Part shown: in pieces, positions 25,539 to 34,731 of the stretch
Layout of the letters: each line of letters begins with the position of its first letter
Numbering within the stretch: the first letter of the stretch is position 1
From: Chloroflexota bacterium
GTDB lineage: Bacteria > Chloroflexota > Anaerolineae > Aggregatilineales > Phototrophicaceae
NCBI GenBank assembly: GCA_011525385.1
Contig: WTGF01000118.1
Span: 1 to 52,358, forward strand
Length of the DNA: 52,358 bases
Direction of reading: 5' to 3'
Position numbers and translations under genes: made by a program
Notes under the pieces: model-generated
Database searches by the model: none
What the model saw: only the letters and a program-made list of their open reading frames with translations
What the model was told of the DNA's origin: nothing

Positions 25539-27077
25539 ATGCGCATACCTGGTTGGCTATTGGGAATCGTGAGTTTGCTCGTCCTGGTCCTCGGGACAGG
25601 ACTCTGTTCCCTAACCGCATTTAGCCTGACAAAGCAGACGGCGATCGACTTGCAAGAAGTCGGCGATCCGGCGCTGACGCTGCGCTGCCTGATCACAGGC
25701 CAGTGGCCCTGCGCCGACAAGGGCTCAGTGGATCCATCGTCGATCGGCAGCGCGCCGGTGCTGATGTTGACACCACTCGTCACAGTTGTTCCCGCGACCG
25801 ACTCCCAAAAGAATGAGCCTCCGCCCGTCGTCACATCCTCTGTCAACCTCGTCGACCCGGCAACAGCGCTTCCGCCGACCGACGCGCTGCCTGAACCCGA
25901 CTTGCCGATCATCACAGACCCGCGCCAGATTCGCATCCTGCTTCTAGGGATTGACCAGCGCAGCGCTACCGGCGAGACCGGTCCCTTCCGAACAGATACA
26001 ATGATCTTGATGAGCATTGACCCCGTGCGCAAAACGGTCGGCGTGCTGTCCCTGCTGCGCGACCTGTGGGTGACAATACCCGGGTACGAAGCCAACCGAT
26101 TGAATACCGCCAATTTCATCGGCGACCGCGATGCCTACCCAGGCGGCGGAGGTCCAGCGCTGGCGATGGAAACGGTCTCGACGAATTTTGGGCTGAGCGT
26201 CGACAAATACATCTTAATTAACTTCGACGTATTCACCACTATCGTCGATGTGCTGGCGCCGGATGGCGTGCCAATAAGGGTGAGGGAATACATCAACGAT
26301 CCGTTTTATCCCGACGCTGGTTACGGCATGATCCACGTTATTTTCGAGCCCGGGGAACAGCGCTTGAACGCGGAGAGGCTGCTGCAGTATGCCCGTACGC
26401 GCGCCACAGAGGGCGGAGACTTCGATAGAGCCAGGCGCCAGCAGCAGGTCCTTGATGCCGTGCGCGCGGAGGTGCTAAGCGCTGGCGGCATCGTCAACTT
26501 GGTTGCCAACGCCCCGGAATTGTGGAGCGAACTCTCAAACAACTATCGCACCAATCTCGAACTGAATGACATACTGGCGCTGGGTCAACTGATGGGCCAA
26601 ATCAAGCGCGAAGACATTCGCTTCGAGGTGGTGAACAATCTTTATGTCAACGATGGTCTGAGCCCTAGCGGCGAATCTGTTTTGTTTCCCGACTATGCCG
26701 CGATCAGTGAACTGATTCAGCGCACGTTTTATCCCCACATTCAGTTGCCGCCGGCCGAAATCAAAGCGCGCGCCGATGCCGAGGCGGCGCCGATCTACGT
26801 TTACAATGGCACGCAGATCTTTGGATTGGCGGGTGCGACGCGCGAATGGCTGATCGCCAAAGGCGTTCAGGTGACCGGCGTTGGCAACGACACCAGCAGC
26901 GATCTCGAACGGACCGAGATTCGCAACTACGGCGGCCGGCATCTCTGGACGGCGCGTTACATCGCGCAGTTGCTAGGCCTGCCGGACGAGCGGATCCTGC
27001 GCGCCGGCGACGGCCTGATCGCCGAAGGCGTGATGGTGGCGCTGGGTCAAGACGCTCCCGCGATTATCGAGGGCTAA
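25539..27077 (+). CDS. LCP (LytR-CpsA-Psr) family envelope protein with LytR_C domain
   Basis: A 512-residue membrane-anchored protein. Residues 7-28 form an N-terminal anchor. A Pro/Thr/Val-rich linker follows to about 128. The LCP catalytic domain (about 130-290) shows ILLLGIDQR, FRTDTMILMSIDP, the Arg-rich VLSLLRDLWV, and RTRATEGGDFDRARRQQQVL with the lipid-phosphate-binding arginines. A C-terminal LytR_C-like domain (about 405-500) starts at IYVYNGT. LCP enzymes transfer glycopolymers from a lipid carrier to the cell wall or surface protein. In a Chloroflexota-like cell with little peptidoglycan the acceptor is unclear. Confidence 0.9.
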   Translation: MRIPGWLLGIVSLLVLVLGTGLCSLTAFSLTKQTAIDLQEVGDPALTLRCLITGQWPCADKGSVDPSSIGSAPVLMLTPLVTVVPATDSQKNEPPPVVTSSVNLVDPATALPPTDALPEPDLPIITDPRQIRILLLGIDQRSATGETGPFRTDTMILMSIDPVRKTVGVLSLLRDLWVTIPGYEANRLNTANFIGDRDAYPGGGGPALAMETVSTNFGLSVDKYILINFDVFTTIVDVLAPDGVPIRVREYINDPFYPDAGYGMIHVIFEPGEQRLNAERLLQYARTRATEGGDFDRARRQQQVLDAVRAEVLSAGGIVNLVANAPELWSELSNNYRTNLELNDILALGQLMGQIKREDIRFEVVNNLYVNDGLSPSGESVLFPDYAAISELIQRTFYPHIQLPPAEIKARADAEAAPIYVYNGTQIFGLAGATREWLIAKGVQVTGVGNDTSSDLERTEIRNYGGRHLWTARYIAQLLGLPDERILRAGDGLIAEGVMVALGQDAPAIIEG

Positions 27078-27155
27078 TCGACGCCGAGCGGCAAGATCCC
27101 GATGCGCGGCCAACTCTGCTATACTCCAGGTGACATGCAGCCGGGAGAGACCCTC

Positions 27156-28484
27156 ATGCTCCGCAAGATTGCTTTGAAGAACTTCAAATGCTGGCAAGCG
27201 CTTGACATTGATCTGGCGCCGATTACGCTGTTTTTCGGGTCGAATAGTTCGGGCAAGACGGCGATTCTGCAGTCGCTTCTGATGCTTAAGCAGACGGCGC
27301 GTGGATTCGATCCCAAGCAGCATATTAACTTTGGCGATGATCGGGACTACATGAAACTTGGTAGTTATCAGGATTTGGTCTTTGAACACGATCTGAGCAA
27401 TTGTGTGGGCATTCGTCTGAAGTGGGATACGTCTACAACCATCTATTTCGGGTCGCTAAATTTCGAAATCAATGAACGTAGGCTTAGGTCTATTGGATAT
27501 GAAGTAATCTGGGGAATCGATGAGCGAATCTACATAAAGGAAATGGCCTATGAAGTGGAATCGGTCGAGGCATCGACTGACTATGTCAAGATCTGGCAAG
27601 ACAAAGAAAACCAATATCGAATGACGACTTCATTTGCGGAAAATGATGATGATTACGAGACCATTGAGCCTCCAAAGAGTTGCTACATTGTACCTTGGAC
27701 CGCAAAATACGGATCGCAAGAGGGAGATCGAATTTCGATACTCAATTTGAACAGCGAATTTGAAAGAAACATAGAAAAGATAATTTATATGGGACCGCTG
27801 CGGGCGCGACCAGAACGATTCTACCTGTGGACGGGGGGTAGACCAGCAATAATTGAACCGGACGGCGCTAACACAATTCAGTCACTGATCGCATCGCACC
27901 GGGATGATGGACTTCTATTGACCAACGTAGCCAAATGTCTACAAGATATGAATTTGGTCGACAGGTTCCAGGTCAAATCTACAGATCAAAATTATAGATT
28001 GTACGAAGCCACAGCCACAATCGGCGGCGTAGAGAGTTCGCTGGCAGACGCCGGATTCGGCGTGTCGCAAGCGCTGCCTGTGATCACCATGCTCCTTTCG
28101 GCGCCGGCAGGATCTATCGTCCTGCTGGAACAACCGGAGCTGCATCTGCATCCCAACGCGCAGAGCGCGCTGGCCGATCTCTTGCTTTATGCCGCCGAGC
28201 AACGCGGACTGCAACTGATCGTGGAAAGTCACAGCGAGCATATTCTGCGACGCTTGCAGCGGCGCGTTGCCGAAGACAATCCTGAGTTTGCCAATCCTGA
28301 AAACATCAAGATGTATTTCTGCCAGACAGGAGAAGCGGGCTCGTCGATCGACGAAGTTGAAATCGACCGCTTCGGCCAGATCGCCAATTGGCCGGAAAAC
28401 TTCCTTGGCGACATCAGTGAGGATATCCACAGCATGAGCAAAGCAGCTTTCGAAAGACTTCATCGGGAGAGCGTTCGTGCCTGA
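27156..28484 (+). CDS. AAA-family ATPase of the DUF3696/OLD-like type
   Basis: A 442-residue ABC/OLD-like ATPase. Walker A GSNSSGKT is at residues 28-35. Walker B lies in IVLLEQPELHLHP near 325-337, with the H-loop-like IVESHSEHIL near 358. The C-terminal segment after it fits DUF3696. I use the ATG at 27156, which has GGGAGAG upstream and opens the canonical RKIALKNFKCW strand; the frame is open 18 codons further up. Its last 8 bases overlap the PIN-like gene, so the two are translationally coupled. The middle (about 27.33-28.02 kb) is AT-rich with AGA and ATA codons, unlike both ends of the same gene. Such ATPases with small nucleases are common in phage defence; that role is inferred. Confidence 0.85.
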   Translation: MLRKIALKNFKCWQALDIDLAPITLFFGSNSSGKTAILQSLLMLKQTARGFDPKQHINFGDDRDYMKLGSYQDLVFEHDLSNCVGIRLKWDTSTTIYFGSLNFEINERRLRSIGYEVIWGIDERIYIKEMAYEVESVEASTDYVKIWQDKENQYRMTTSFAENDDDYETIEPPKSCYIVPWTAKYGSQEGDRISILNLNSEFERNIEKIIYMGPLRARPERFYLWTGGRPAIIEPDGANTIQSLIASHRDDGLLLTNVAKCLQDMNLVDRFQVKSTDQNYRLYEATATIGGVESSLADAGFGVSQALPVITMLLSAPAGSIVLLEQPELHLHPNAQSALADLLLYAAEQRGLQLIVESHSEHILRRLQRRVAEDNPEFANPENIKMYFCQTGEAGSSIDEVEIDRFGQIANWPENFLGDISEDIHSMSKAAFERLHRESVRA

Positions 28485-28947
28485 CATCGTCATTGATGCA
28501 AATGTATGGATTGTCGCGGACAGATTGATAAGAGAAGGATTGGCAAAAGAAGAAGAGAATTGCATCAAAATATGCAGAGATTGGCTTAATCGATTTGTGA
28601 ATAGCGATAGTCGCTTGCTGGTAGATTGGAACTATCAAATAATCTCGGAGTACCGAAAAAACATCAGAAAAAACGGATTTGCGGAACAGTTGTTAAACAG
28701 ACTGGAGGCAGAACCAACTGCACGGCTTGTCGGAGTGCGAGTCGAATATGATAAGAATGGCCATGCAATTCTACCGGAGGGTATGTTCCTAAGCGATCCA
28801 GCCGACAGGAAGTATGTAGCTGCCGCTCTTGCGAGTGATCCTAACGCAACCATATTTGTCGCAACCGACCGAGGCTGGTCCCGAGACGAGTCGCAGCTTG
28901 GTAAGATCGGTTTGGAGATATACGATCTCTGTCCAGATTACAAGTAA
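28477..28947 (+). CDS. PIN-like nuclease partner of the ATPase
   Basis: A 156-residue protein with the order of acidic residues expected of a PIN-like RNase: Asp7 in IVIDANVW, Glu in IISEYRKN (about 57), Asp in SDPADRKYVAAAL (about 106-109) and Asp in FVATDRGWS (about 128). The GTG start lies inside the end of the ATPase gene (overlap 28477-28484). No antitoxin is adjacent, so it is not a standard VapBC toxin; the coupled ATPase may control it. The sequence is AT-rich relative to its surroundings, which points to horizontal acquisition. Confidence 0.65.
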   Translation: MPDIVIDANVWIVADRLIREGLAKEEENCIKICRDWLNRFVNSDSRLLVDWNYQIISEYRKNIRKNGFAEQLLNRLEAEPTARLVGVRVEYDKNGHAILPEGMFLSDPADRKYVAAALASDPNATIFVATDRGWSRDESQLGKIGLEIYDLCPDYK

Positions 28948-29042
28948 TCCAGAATGAACCGCGCCTAGTCCTCCCTTGTTACCCCCATCCGGCGCATTGT
29001 GTTACAATCCCCAAAACTTATTCACAGATCAGGAATCCCTTG

Positions 29043-29768
29043 ATGGCTGAACATCAAGGCGAAGCGAAAGCCAAACTGGTGTGGCTGGAGCCCTTCTCCG
29101 GCGCCACGCGCGAGTTCCTCCTGCTCGAGGGCATGAGCGCGACTATCGGACGTTCCGCTTCCAATGACATTCACATTGGCGAAAGCCATATTTCGCGCCT
29201 GCACGCCGTGCTGACATGTCGCGACGGCGAATTCATCATCGATGACCTGGATAGCGCCAACGGGACCTATGTCAATGGGCTGCGCGTCGCCGGCAGCAGC
29301 AACCTGGAGATCGGCGACGAAATTCACCTTTTCGTCTCGATGCTCAAGCTGCTCGATCCGCGGGCGACGCCAGCCAAAGACGCGCTGGAACTGGTATCGA
29401 TGGTCGCCAATGACCGCGCTTCATTGCGCATCGTCAAAGGACCGCAACGAGGCCAAGTTTACGCGCTGTTGAAAGAAGAGATATACATCGGGCGCGCCAC
29501 GCCAAACGCCAATTGGGAGATCACCCTGCAAGACCCGACCGTCTCGCGTCCGCATGCCTTCCTGGTCAAAGACAAGCATTGCTGGAAGCTCTTCGATTTG
29601 GGCAGCGCCAACGGAACCTCAGTTAACCGGCGGCCGGTCATCGGCGGTAAGGCGCGGGAACTGCGAGACGGCGACCGTGTTATGTTCGGCGCCACCATGA
29701 CGTTGTTCCGCCTGGGATATCCGCCGCCGTCAAGGCGCAAAAATGCCAGCGACAGGGGGAAGGCATGA
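29043..29768 (+). CDS. Tandem FHA-domain protein
   Basis: A 241-residue cytoplasmic protein with two forkhead-associated domains, modules that bind phosphothreonine peptides. FHA1 (about 30-95) has IGRSASNDIHI, SRLHA and NGTYVNG. FHA2 (about 128-210) has IGRATPN, SRPHAF and NGTSVN. The phosphopeptide-contacting R, S and N residues are kept in both. I prefer the ATG at 29043 over a TTG one codon before it; AGGAAT lies upstream. A -10-like TACAAT is at 29003-29008. Its stop overlaps the sulfatase start (29765-29768), so the two are coupled. No Ser/Thr kinase gene is in the window. Confidence 0.9.
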   Translation: MAEHQGEAKAKLVWLEPFSGATREFLLLEGMSATIGRSASNDIHIGESHISRLHAVLTCRDGEFIIDDLDSANGTYVNGLRVAGSSNLEIGDEIHLFVSMLKLLDPRATPAKDALELVSMVANDRASLRIVKGPQRGQVYALLKEEIYIGRATPNANWEITLQDPTVSRPHAFLVKDKHCWKLFDLGSANGTSVNRRPVIGGKARELRDGDRVMFGATMTLFRLGYPPPSRRKNASDRGKA

Positions 29769-31126
29769 CTCGGCCGAACATCATCCTGATTATCGCCGAC
29801 GACATGGGCTATGGAGACTTTGGCGTGTTCAATGACCAAATCTCTTGCACGCCGCACTTGGATGCCTTGGTTGACGAAGGCATTTGCCTTACGCAGCATT
29901 ACTCGGCCTCGCCCGTTTGCACGCCGGCCCGCGCCGCTATGATGACCGGGCGCTACCCACATCGAACCGGCAGTATCGACACCCTGGAGGCGCGCGGCTT
30001 GGATCGGCTGCGGCTGGACGAGACGACGCTGGCGGATGTGCTTTCGAGCGCCGGATACGCGACGGGCTTGATCGGCAAATGGCATAACGGCGCGCTGGAT
30101 CCGCGCTATCATCCCACTGCCAGGGGCTACCAGGAATTCGTCGGCTTTCAGGGTGGCTGGAACCCGTATTATCGGTATCGCCTTGATCGCAACGGCAGCA
30201 TCGAGTATGGCGACCAAGGATCGTATCTAACCGATGTCTTCAGCGAAGAAGCGCTGGCTTTCATCGACCGGCATCACAAGGAATCTTTCTTCCTGCAGCT
30301 CGCTTACAATGCGCCGCACTTCCCGCTGGAAGCGCCTGACGCGCTCGCCAAGAAATACTGCGATATGGGTTTCAACCTGGGCGCAAGTCTCATTTATGCC
30401 ATGATCGAAGTGATGGATGACGGCATCGGCAGGATAAACGAACGGCTAAAAGAACGTGGCATTGCCGACAATACCATCGTGATCTTCACCAGCGACAACG
30501 GACCGGCCTTTGGCGCCTGGAACGGCCTTTCTCAAACCAGGTTTAACTTCGGCTGGAATGGGCACAAGGGCAATACCTACGAGGGCGGCATTCGCGTGCC
30601 GCTGATCATTCGCTGGGCGGACGGCCTCGCTGCCGGCCTGCGCAGCGACGAACTGGTGCACTACACGGATTGGTTCCCGACCCTGCTGTCTATGGTCGGG
30701 ATGGACGTACCGGCAGACTTGCAACTGGACGGCGTCAACGCGCTGCCCGTTTTGCGAGGGGAACGCGGCAAGATCAATCCCTTGCGCTTTTGGCAATGGA
30801 GCCGTTACAGCCCCGTGAGCGCCTGCAATGCCGCCGTGCGCGACGGCGACTGGAAGCTGCTGCGGCCGCAAATCCGCGAAGCCATGCAGGTCAGCGCTGT
30901 TGACACGGCACTGGACCACGCCATCAAGTATTTCCCCGAGCATTTTGACGGGATTGTTGAAGATGCCGAGCCAGAACGGTCCCTCCCGCCGCCTCCGCCG
31001 GCATTGCTCTTCAATCTCGCCGATGATCCGGGCGAACAGGTCGATCTGGCGGCGGAATACCCCGTGAAAGTCGCGTCGATGGAAGCCGCTTTGGAGCGCT
31101 GGTTCATTGATGTGACCGGGCTGTAG
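29765..31126 (+). CDS. Type I sulfatase (arylsulfatase-like)
   Basis: A 453-residue alkaline-phosphatase-superfamily sulfatase. ILIIADDMGYGDFG (about 6-19) gives the paired Asp metal ligands. SPVCTPARAAMMTGRYP (about 49-65) is the C-x-P-x-R sulfatase signature whose Cys must be turned into formylglycine. IGKWHNG and FTSDNGPAFG supply the later Lys/His and Asp-Asn ligands. There is no signal peptide, so it probably acts in the cytoplasm. A maturase (FGE or anSME) is required and is not in the window. The start ATGA overlaps the end of the FHA gene. Confidence 0.92.
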   Translation: MTRPNIILIIADDMGYGDFGVFNDQISCTPHLDALVDEGICLTQHYSASPVCTPARAAMMTGRYPHRTGSIDTLEARGLDRLRLDETTLADVLSSAGYATGLIGKWHNGALDPRYHPTARGYQEFVGFQGGWNPYYRYRLDRNGSIEYGDQGSYLTDVFSEEALAFIDRHHKESFFLQLAYNAPHFPLEAPDALAKKYCDMGFNLGASLIYAMIEVMDDGIGRINERLKERGIADNTIVIFTSDNGPAFGAWNGLSQTRFNFGWNGHKGNTYEGGIRVPLIIRWADGLAAGLRSDELVHYTDWFPTLLSMVGMDVPADLQLDGVNALPVLRGERGKINPLRFWQWSRYSPVSACNAAVRDGDWKLLRPQIREAMQVSAVDTALDHAIKYFPEHFDGIVEDAEPERSLPPPPPALLFNLADDPGEQVDLAAEYPVKVASMEAALERWFIDVTGL

Positions 31127-31268
31127 CGAGCGCGAAGCTTGGGCGCCGTCCTTTCACTTATTGACACGAACATGTTGGGGCCGCGACGCCGATGTTGCCT
31201 ATGAAGGATTGATCAACAATTGAACAACAATTGAACAACGACGAATCCACAATGAGGGACACAAAACG

Positions 31269-32621
31269 ATGACACAGAGCTTGCTTCAAGAACATGCCGA
31301 CCTGGCCACCGCCATTGATATCTTGGACAAGTGGACAGTCCATAACATGCGGGAAAAACATCTGCCAGGCCTGGCGCTGGGACTGGTCTACGGGGGCGAA
31401 CTACTCTGGGGCGAAGGCTATGGTCTTGCAGACTTGGAAACCGGCCAGCCTATCACGCTCGACACGCGCTTTCGCATCGCCAGCATCAGCAAAACATTCA
31501 CGGCGACGGGCATCTTGCAATTGCGCGACGCCGAAAAGCTGCGACTGGATGATCCGGTGTCCCAATACCTGGACTGGTTCGATTTGCGTTATCGCGACGC
31601 GCCGGAAATCACGATCCGCAACTTGCTGACCCATACCTCGGGCTTGCCGCGCGATTCGGTCAACGCCATGTGGACGAACTGCGCAGCCCCGGACTGGGAC
31701 GAATTCGTCGCCCAGACGCGGGGGCGCAAGCTCACCCGCGCGCCCTACGAAAACTATGCCTATAGCAATTTGGGATACTCGCTGCTGGGCGGGATCATCG
31801 CTATCGTCAGCGGACAGTCCTGGGCGGATTACCTGCGGCAAAATGTCCTGGAGCCGCTGGGCATGACCGAGACATATCCTGTCCCGGACGCGGACGACGC
31901 GCAATTGGCGACCGGTTACACGCGCGAAAAGAACGACGGCAAGCGCGACGCCTTCCCCTTCTGGAAAATGAACGCCTTCGAAGCATCGGCGAATTTCGCG
32001 TCGTCGGTAAACGATCTGGTCAATTACGCCGCCTTTCACCTGGGACTGGGGGGCGATGCCGTGCTTTCTCCCTATACCCTGTTTGACATGCACCGCGTGC
32101 ATTGGCTGGAGGAAAGCTGGAGTGGCGGCTACGGCTTGGGCATGGGCTTGCACAAGATTGAGGATTGGGTCATCAGCGGTCACGGCGGGGGCTATCCCGG
32201 TTATCTGACCGCCTTCACCATCTGCCGCGAGCACAATACCGGCGTGATCGCGCTCAGCAATGCCCTGGGCAGCAATCCGCATCAAATAGCGGAGCAAGCC
32301 TACAAGCTGGTCTTGCCGGAACTGATAAAGGCAACTGCCGAACCGAAACAGGAAGCGAACCCGGTCTGGCAAAAATATGTCGGCGATTACACCAGCGAAT
32401 GGGCCCTGCAAAAGGTGGTCATCCGCGATGGGCAACTGCAATTGCTCTATCTCGACGATCTCGATGGGGAGCCGACCCGGCTCGAGCCCTCGGATGACGA
32501 GACGGTATTCGTCTTGCAGCAAGCCGGGCAATCGAACGAGACGCTGCGCTTTGAACTGGATGCCCAGGGAGATGTCATCAGAATGTGGGAGCGCAACGAA
32601 TACAGTAGGCGGATCAATTAG
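31269..32621 (+). CDS. Class C beta-lactamase-related serine hydrolase
   Basis: A 450-residue serine hydrolase of the beta-lactamase/EstB/PBP4* family. The nucleophile motif is S72-I-S-K75 (ASISKTF), the YxN motif is YSN in YAYSNLGY (about 168-170), and HGGGYPGY (about 304-311) replaces KTG, as usual in this group. A C-terminal lipocalin-like tail (about 360-450) is present. It lacks a signal peptide, so a cytoplasmic esterase or peptidase fits better than antibiotic resistance. It lies 27 bases before the Ldh2-type gene and is probably co-transcribed with it. Confidence 0.85.
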   Translation: MTQSLLQEHADLATAIDILDKWTVHNMREKHLPGLALGLVYGGELLWGEGYGLADLETGQPITLDTRFRIASISKTFTATGILQLRDAEKLRLDDPVSQYLDWFDLRYRDAPEITIRNLLTHTSGLPRDSVNAMWTNCAAPDWDEFVAQTRGRKLTRAPYENYAYSNLGYSLLGGIIAIVSGQSWADYLRQNVLEPLGMTETYPVPDADDAQLATGYTREKNDGKRDAFPFWKMNAFEASANFASSVNDLVNYAAFHLGLGGDAVLSPYTLFDMHRVHWLEESWSGGYGLGMGLHKIEDWVISGHGGGYPGYLTAFTICREHNTGVIALSNALGSNPHQIAEQAYKLVLPELIKATAEPKQEANPVWQKYVGDYTSEWALQKVVIRDGQLQLLYLDDLDGEPTRLEPSDDETVFVLQQAGQSNETLRFELDAQGDVIRMWERNEYSRRIN

Positions 32622-32648
32622 AAGTCTGATTTAAGGGAAGGAGCACAC

Positions 32649-33686
32649 ATGCCAACGATTCACGCCAAAAACCTGCAACCGATCATCGCGGAGATCCTGG
32701 CAGCGGCCGGCGCGACGGCCGAATACGCCGGGATCGTGGCCGAGCATCTGGTCAGCGCCAACCTGTCCGGGCACGATTCCCACGGCGTTATCCGCGTCCC
32801 GTCATACGTTCAAGCCATTGACAGCGGTCGGCTGGCGCCAGCCGGTGTTCCAAAGGTGGTGGACGAGACGGCGTCAATTGCGCAGATTGACGGCGCCAGC
32901 ACCTTTGGCCAGGTCACGGCCAAGATCGGCACCGAACTCGCGATCAAAAAGGCCGCTTCGGAAGGCCTCGCGCTGGTAACGATGTACAACATCGGGCATA
33001 CCGGTCGCCTGGGAACTTACGCCGAAATGGCCGCGGAAGCCGGCATGACCGCGACTATATGGGACGGCGTCATCGGCGGGAATCGATCCGTCGTCATCCC
33101 GCTGAATGGCCAGGGGCGCAAGGTCGGCGCCAACCCCATCGCCATGGGTTTCCCCAGCGAGAAATACGGCGCGACCATCCTCGATTTCGCCACCTCGATG
33201 TCGGCGGCCGGCAAGGTGATGGTGGCCAGGGATAAAGGCGAACGCCTTCCCGACAAGTGGATCGTGGACAAAGATGGTCAGCCGACGGACGATCCCAGAG
33301 AGTTCGAAAAAGGCGGCGCGATGCGGCCCATGGGTATGCCCTCTGTCGGCCACAAGGGCTACGCGCTGGCGATGATGGTCGGCTTCATGACCATGATGGC
33401 TTCCTTGCCATCGGGGGCAAAGATGCCGAAAGAGGATCGCTGGGGCACGGTCATTTTGATGATCGATATCTCGCGATTTGGTTCCTTGGAGCAATTCCAG
33501 CGCGATGTCGATGCGGCGATCGACTATGTCAAGGCCGATCCGCTGGATGGCGAGGTGCTCTACCCGGGCGAGATCGAAACGCGGCGCCGGGCCGAGCGCT
33601 TGGCCAAGGGCATCGACCTGCCGGACGCAACCTGGCGCGAGATCATGACTTGTGCCGAGGGCTTGGGACTCTCACCCACACTCTAA
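32649..33686 (+). CDS. Malate/lactate/ureidoglycolate-type dehydrogenase (Ldh2 family)
   Basis: A 345-residue NAD(P)-dependent 2-hydroxyacid oxidoreductase of the Ldh_2 (type II malate/L-lactate) family, unrelated to Rossmann-type LDH. SGHDSHGVIRVPSYV (about 40-54), GHTGRLGTYAEMAAEAG (about 118-134) and ANPIAMGFP (about 160-168) are the family signatures. The His in SHG is the expected catalytic residue. AAGGAG stands before the ATG. Possible substrates include malate, sulfolactate, ureidoglycolate and 2,3-diketogulonate; a sulfolactate role would suit the nearby sulfatase, but this is speculation. Confidence 0.9.
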   Translation: MPTIHAKNLQPIIAEILAAAGATAEYAGIVAEHLVSANLSGHDSHGVIRVPSYVQAIDSGRLAPAGVPKVVDETASIAQIDGASTFGQVTAKIGTELAIKKAASEGLALVTMYNIGHTGRLGTYAEMAAEAGMTATIWDGVIGGNRSVVIPLNGQGRKVGANPIAMGFPSEKYGATILDFATSMSAAGKVMVARDKGERLPDKWIVDKDGQPTDDPREFEKGGAMRPMGMPSVGHKGYALAMMVGFMTMMASLPSGAKMPKEDRWGTVILMIDISRFGSLEQFQRDVDAAIDYVKADPLDGEVLYPGEIETRRRAERLAKGIDLPDATWREIMTCAEGLGLSPTL

Positions 33687-33715
33687 GTCCCTTCCCCATC
33701 AAGAGAGAGGGACTT
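33685..33715 (+). terminator. Stem-loop after the dehydrogenase gene
   Basis: AAGTCCCT (33685-33692) pairs with AGGGACTT (33708-33715) around a 15-nt loop that begins at the stop codon. There is no clear U-tract. It may be a short relative of the G-rich hairpin family. Confidence 0.4.
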
Positions 33716-33752
33716 GCAATCTATAATCGCGAACGCTTGATTGCAACTGTAC

Positions 33753-34703
33753 ATGCCTTCTCAAGCTGAACTCTACAACGCCTTAAGGGCCGAGACCGTC
33801 ATTGAGTCGCGGCGCGATATCGCGCTGCAATTGCTGGCGCGGACCAACAGCCGCCAGTACCTGGACGAGTGCCTGCTCGTTTTGCATTTCCCAAAGGTCA
33901 TCGCCACACTCGACGAAAGTCATCGCCCAGTCCTGCGCGACAAGTGCTACAGCTTATTCGCTGCCGGCAAGCGCGACAAATCAGGCATCCTGCGCGAGAG
34001 CCTTACGCGGCTGCTGGTGCATATCGAGCACCCCGACGACATCGACCTCTATCAGCGCGGCGTCGAGACCTATTACCTGCAGCCGGTTGATGACGTCGCG
34101 CAGAACCTGCGCGCTGTCGCCCTGGCCGGCATGGCGCCCATTGATCCCCCCCTCGCCTGCCTTTACGCCGCCCGCTTTCTGGGCGAGCCCTTCACTTCGG
34201 TCTTCAACTGCGAGCCAGCCATGACGGCCATTGACGTCCTCGTCGCCGCAAACCAGCGCCTGCCGATTTACCAGTTCCTCTTGCACAGCGGCGAGGGCAT
34301 GGCGCGGACGGGCCGCGGTGAATTGACCGGCAAGGCGCTGGAATCGCTGGGCGAGGACTTTCCGCCGCATCTGTACGAACAACTGATCGAGAAATATCAA
34401 GCAATCGACCAGCCGACGGCGAGCATGGGAATCATCAATTGGGTGCTTGATCGGCGAGCGGAGGAACTCTATGATCGCTTGGAATCGGTGATCATGACAA
34501 GCAAGGATTTCGATCTGCGCCGCTATGGCCTGGTGGTGATGGCTGCGGCCCGCGATGATGAATTGAGCGAACGATTGCTACGGCTGGCGCGCCTGGCGTC
34601 GCGGGAAAACTTGCCGTTGTTCATCGAAGCGCTGGAGATCTGCCAGCACCAGGAGCGGGATATGACACTTGCTCGACTGCGGCGCCGGGCGGGAAGCCGC
34701 TAG
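33753..34703 (+). CDS. Helical-repeat (HEAT-like) protein of unknown function
   Basis: I do not recognise a family. The 316 residues are almost wholly alpha-helical in look, with repeating Leu-rich helix pairs (for example IALQLLARTNSRQYLDECLLVL, then CYSLFAAGKRDKSGILRESLTRLLVHI), suggesting an alpha-solenoid of HEAT type that binds other proteins. There is no signal peptide or membrane span. I use the ATG at 33753; a TTG four codons earlier is the only extension. It is the last rightward gene before the leftward cyclophilin gene. Confidence 0.65.
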   Translation: MPSQAELYNALRAETVIESRRDIALQLLARTNSRQYLDECLLVLHFPKVIATLDESHRPVLRDKCYSLFAAGKRDKSGILRESLTRLLVHIEHPDDIDLYQRGVETYYLQPVDDVAQNLRAVALAGMAPIDPPLACLYAARFLGEPFTSVFNCEPAMTAIDVLVAANQRLPIYQFLLHSGEGMARTGRGELTGKALESLGEDFPPHLYEQLIEKYQAIDQPTASMGIINWVLDRRAEELYDRLESVIMTSKDFDLRRYGLVVMAAARDDELSERLLRLARLASRENLPLFIEALEICQHQERDMTLARLRRRAGSR

Positions 34704-34731
34704 ATATTTGACCCCCGCAGCGCGGGGATAG

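Noticed and set aside
31401..32531. 376-codon minus-strand frame opposite the serine hydrolase
   Set aside because: The plus-strand hydrolase has all its motifs. The antisense frame is a by-product of GC-rich third positions.
31269..32621. Antibiotic-resistance beta-lactamase
   Set aside because: It has no signal peptide and its HGG motif is that of the esterase/PBP4*-type group. Resistance cannot be claimed.
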